Below the pieces are notes generated by a model. The model saw nothing but the letters and a program-made list of their open reading frames with translations, was not told where the DNA came from and made no database searches. 7,372 nucleotides of DNA, taken from NCBI GenBank assembly GCA_016177315.1, contig JACOVN010000115.1:1-7372 (forward strand), written 5' to 3'. Origin of the DNA: Candidatus Woesearchaeota archaeon (GTDB lineage Archaea > Nanobdellota > Nanobdellia > Woesearchaeales > UBA12501). Of this stretch, positions 5,231 to 7,372 are shown in pieces. A program made the position numbers and the translations under genes. Positions within the stretch are counted from its first letter, which is position 1. Each line of letters opens with the position of its first letter.

Positions 5231-6226
5231 ATGGAAAAACTTTTGCGGCGACTAGAACAGAAAGCCAGGAAAAACCCCCAAAGGATCGTCTTTCCAGAGT
5301 CCGCAGAGCCAAGAACCTTGGAGGCTATTCGCCATGTTCTTCGAGAAGGGTATGCCAGTGTGATTCTGTTGGGAGAGGAGAATGTAATTGGGAGGGCTCT
5401 CCAGCAGCACAGGATTTCGAGGAAGAAAGTCACTATTGTCAATCCCCGTACGGCACCAGAACGAGAGGGATACGCAAGCACGTATTACCAACTCCGGAAG
5501 GATAAAGGTATGACTCCTGGCTTAGCAAGGAGGCTGATGCAGGAAGGTATCTACTTTGGAACCATGATGGTCAGAAAAGGAAAGGCAGATGGATTGATTT
5601 ATGGTGCTATCCATCCAACTCCGGAAACTTTCCGGCCGGCACTCCACATGCTCCGGGACAAAGGCAAGCTTGTCTCCACTTTTTTTGTCATGAAGCATCG
5701 CCATGATTTTTACTTCTTCGCAGATGCCGCCTTGAATGTTCAGCCGACAGAGCAAGAACTAGCTAGTATTGCCATCACCACTGCAGACACCGCCAGGAAA
5801 CTTCTCGGATGGAAGAAGCCAAGTGTCGCGTTGCTCTCCTTCTCCACACATGGCTCTACCAAGCATCCATTAACAGAAAAAGTAAGGAAGGCAACGCTCC
5901 TCGCGAGAAGGAAAAGACCGGATCTTGTCATCGATGGAGAGCTGCAGGCAGATGCCGCATTATTGCCAGAAGTTTACAAGATTAAATGCCATGAGAAAAT
6001 GTTGCATGGACCAGCCAATATTTTGGTTTTTCCAGACCTGCAATCAGCAAACATTGCCTACAAACTGCTGGAGTGGCTGGGACATTACCAGGCCATAGGA
6101 CCTATTACGCAAGGATTAAAGAAACCAGTCAATGACCTCTCTCGAGGATGCACGGTCCAGGACATCATTGATGTGACCGTCATTACCGTTTGTCAAGCTC
6201 AAGAGACAAGAAAGAGGAAAGGATGA
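5231..6226 (+). CDS. pta: Phosphate acetyltransferase
   Basis: Catalyses acetyl-CoA + phosphate = acetyl phosphate + CoA in the cytoplasm. The 331-residue product is the short, catalytic-only form (the Methanosarcina thermophila enzyme is of similar length); it lacks the N-terminal P-loop/DRTGG regulatory region of long bacterial Pta. Recognisable blocks are IVFPESAEPRTLEA (19-32), KADGLIYGAIHPTPETFRPAL (118-138), FFADAALNVQPTEQELASIA (162-181), LLSFSTHGS (201-209), DLVIDGELQADAAL (231-244), NILVFPDLQSANIAYKL (263-279) and KPVNDLSRGCTVQDI (298-312). S304, R305 and D311 have the same order and spacing as the catalytic S309, R310 and D316 of the M. thermophila enzyme, so it should be active. 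It starts about 27 nt after a TATA box and overlaps ackA. The C-terminal QETRKRKG is encoded by the bases that also carry the ackA ribosome-binding site. Confidence 0.95.
   Translation: MEKLLRRLEQKARKNPQRIVFPESAEPRTLEAIRHVLREGYASVILLGEENVIGRALQQHRISRKKVTIVNPRTAPEREGYASTYYQLRKDKGMTPGLARRLMQEGIYFGTMMVRKGKADGLIYGAIHPTPETFRPALHMLRDKGKLVSTFFVMKHRHDFYFFADAALNVQPTEQELASIAITTADTARKLLGWKKPSVALLSFSTHGSTKHPLTEKVRKATLLARRKRPDLVIDGELQADAALLPEVYKIKCHEKMLHGPANILVFPDLQSANIAYKLLEWLGHYQAIGPITQGLKKPVNDLSRGCTVQDIIDVTVITVCQAQETRKRKG
6214..6217 (+). promoter_or_regulatory. Ribosome-binding site of ackA
   Basis: GAGG lies inside the last codons of pta, 5 nt before the ATG at 6223 and 8 nt before the ATG at 6226. 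The pta stop TGA (6224-6226) sits within ATGATG, so ribosomes finishing pta are placed on the ackA start. Translational coupling is likely. Confidence 0.55.
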
Positions 6227-7332
6227 TGCGAATTCTCATTCTCAATGTGGGAAGTGCAACCTTGAAGTATGCAGTTTTTTCCAAGGAGAAGTTGGTGTTC
6301 AAGAATATCCTTTATTATGGGAAACGAACGCCACATAAAACGCTTCCCAAAGCACTGGGAAAGGTGATGGCAGAACTGAAGAGAAAGAAAATTTCCGTTG
6401 AAGCCGTTGGCCACAGAGTGGTGCATGGTGGCAGCATCAAAAATTCCCAGAAAATCACTTCAAAACTCATCAGGCAATTGCAACGCTTTATTGAGCTTGC
6501 ACCTCTGCACAATATCCCGGAACTCTATGCTATCCAATTCTGTAAGAAAAAATTCCCAGTGCCACAAATTGCTATCTTCGATACCGCCTTTCATCAAACC
6601 ATGCCCGAGAAGGCCTACACGTACGCGATCCCCCGTCGATTGGGGAAGCAATACCAAATCAGGAGATACGGGTTCCATGGCATGAGCCACCAGCATGTCG
6701 CAGTGGAAGCGTGCAGAAAATTACGGTGGAACAGAAAAAAGAAAAAATTAATCACATGCCATTTAGGCAATGGTTGTTCGATTGCCGCCATACAAAATGG
6801 AAGGAGCATGGATACCTCCATGGGCTTTACGCCCTTAGAAGGCCTGGTGATGGGCACCAGATCTGGGGATATAGATCCTGGCGCATTGCTTTATCTGATG
6901 CATAAGAAAAAGCTTTCTGTCAAAAAGGCAGAACACTTACTCAACCAACAATCTGGTTTGCTGGCAATTTCTGGAATAAGCAGTGACATGGGGACGCTAC
7001 TGAAATCAAGAAGGGAAAGGGCAAAGCTCGCCATTGAGATTTTCTGTTACAGGCTAGCAAAGTATATCGCTGGATATATTGCCGTATTAGGAGGAGCGGA
7101 TGCCGTTATTTTCACCGGTGGCATAGGAGAGCATGCATGGCAAATCAGGAAAAAAGTTATGGAGTATTTCCGGTTCTACGGCATTACACTGGATAGTGGG
7201 GGGAATAGGGAAAATGCATTATTGATTTCTGGCAAGAGCTCAAAGGTTAAGGTTTTGGTTATCCCAACCAACGAAGAGTTGATGATGGTAAGGGAGGTTA
7301 GAACTATTTTGGGAAAGAGAGGAAAGGGTTAA
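6226..7332 (+). CDS. ackA: Acetate kinase
   Basis: Interconverts acetyl phosphate + ADP and acetate + ATP, the energy-conserving second step after Pta. It belongs to the ASKHA (sugar kinase/actin) fold. From the ATG at 6226 it has 368 residues. By alignment to the M. thermophila enzyme from memory, the catalytic set is present: N7 in LILNVGSATLK, R64 (= R91) in VGHRVVHGG, H95 (= H123) in LAPLHN, D119 (= D148) in FDTAFHQ, H151 (= H180) in YGFHGMSH, R212 (= R241) in MGTRSGDIDPG, and E350 (= E384) in PTNEE. The GSSS of the phosphate loop reads GSAT. It is 30-40 residues shorter than usual, mostly between K14 and R64. The start lies within ATGATG; I chose the second ATG because MRILILN aligns best and its ribosome-binding site is 8 nt away, but the first (6223) is equally possible. 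The TTG at 6190 is rejected. Confidence 0.94.
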   Translation: MRILILNVGSATLKYAVFSKEKLVFKNILYYGKRTPHKTLPKALGKVMAELKRKKISVEAVGHRVVHGGSIKNSQKITSKLIRQLQRFIELAPLHNIPELYAIQFCKKKFPVPQIAIFDTAFHQTMPEKAYTYAIPRRLGKQYQIRRYGFHGMSHQHVAVEACRKLRWNRKKKKLITCHLGNGCSIAAIQNGRSMDTSMGFTPLEGLVMGTRSGDIDPGALLYLMHKKKLSVKKAEHLLNQQSGLLAISGISSDMGTLLKSRRERAKLAIEIFCYRLAKYIAGYIAVLGGADAVIFTGGIGEHAWQIRKKVMEYFRFYGITLDSGGNRENALLISGKSSKVKVLVIPTNEELMMVREVRTILGKRGKG

Positions 7333-7372
7333 TGGATTTTATACCTCAGCACCGCTCCAATCCCCCCCAGCC
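7333..7372. other. Window edge: possible start or end of a next gene
   Basis: Only 40 nt remain after ackA. On the plus strand an ATG at 7332 overlaps the ackA stop (TAATG), has GAGG 9 nt upstream (7319-7322), and stays open to the edge as MDFIPQHRSNPPQ. On the minus strand a frame ending at the TAA formed by 7329-7331 reads LGGIGAVLRYKIH, like the end of a membrane helix followed by positive charges. Both cannot be assumed real, and neither is long enough to identify. Confidence 0.2.

Noticed and set aside
6190..6222. TTG at 6190 as ackA start
   Set aside because: It adds 11-12 residues (SSSRDKKEER) before the conserved MRILILN beginning, with no ribosome-binding site.
1..7372. CRISPR array, toxin-antitoxin pair, insertion sequence
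   Set aside because: No regularly spaced direct repeats, no transposase and no paired small genes were found; every large frame is a housekeeping or metabolic gene.

Overview
The window is archaeal chromosome. Two eukaryote-type ribosomal proteins (eL34, eL14), the archaeal/eukaryotic form of both phenylalanyl-tRNA synthetase subunits, a TrmB-family regulator and TATA-box promoters 24-27 nt upstream of start codons all say Archaea. The wording of eL14, eL34 and the TrmB protein reminds me of DPANN lineages (Woesearchaeota-like or Diapherotrites-like). That lineage guess comes from memory and is weak. The DNA is compact and, by eye, slightly AT-rich.

Layout. 1-707 (+): eL34 and eL14, each with its own TATA box. 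714-3940 (-): a pheS-pheT operon converging on eL14 with a 6-nt gap. 3941-4168: a non-coding gap with the pheS promoter, a 44-nt purine tract and two adjacent large fold-back elements (4028-4078 and 4081-4168). 4169-4981 (-): a TrmB-family regulator. 4982-5230: a divergent regulatory region with several dyads and TATA boxes facing both ways. 5231-7332 (+): pta and ackA, overlapping by 1-4 nt. 7333-7372: 40 nt in which only possible edges of a next gene are seen.

How it works together. The left half is translation machinery: two 50S proteins and the enzyme charging tRNA-Phe. The right half is an acetate module. Pta converts acetyl-CoA and phosphate to acetyl phosphate, and AckA transfers the phosphate to ADP, giving acetate and ATP (or the reverse). 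Most archaea use a one-step ADP-forming acetyl-CoA synthetase instead, so a complete pta-ackA pair is unusual. The divergent TrmB-type gene is its natural candidate regulator.

The points most worth a second look are the structured element between trmB and pheS (a perfect 15-bp inverted repeat enclosing 58 nt, beside a second stem-loop with competing folds), the 11-bp bulged dyad in the trmB-pta gap, a well-placed Shine-Dalgarno/GTG that would open a small reading frame overlapping the trmB start, and an acetate kinase about 30-40 residues shorter than usual. I found no clearly novel multi-gene system. The unexplained signal is in the non-coding DNA.
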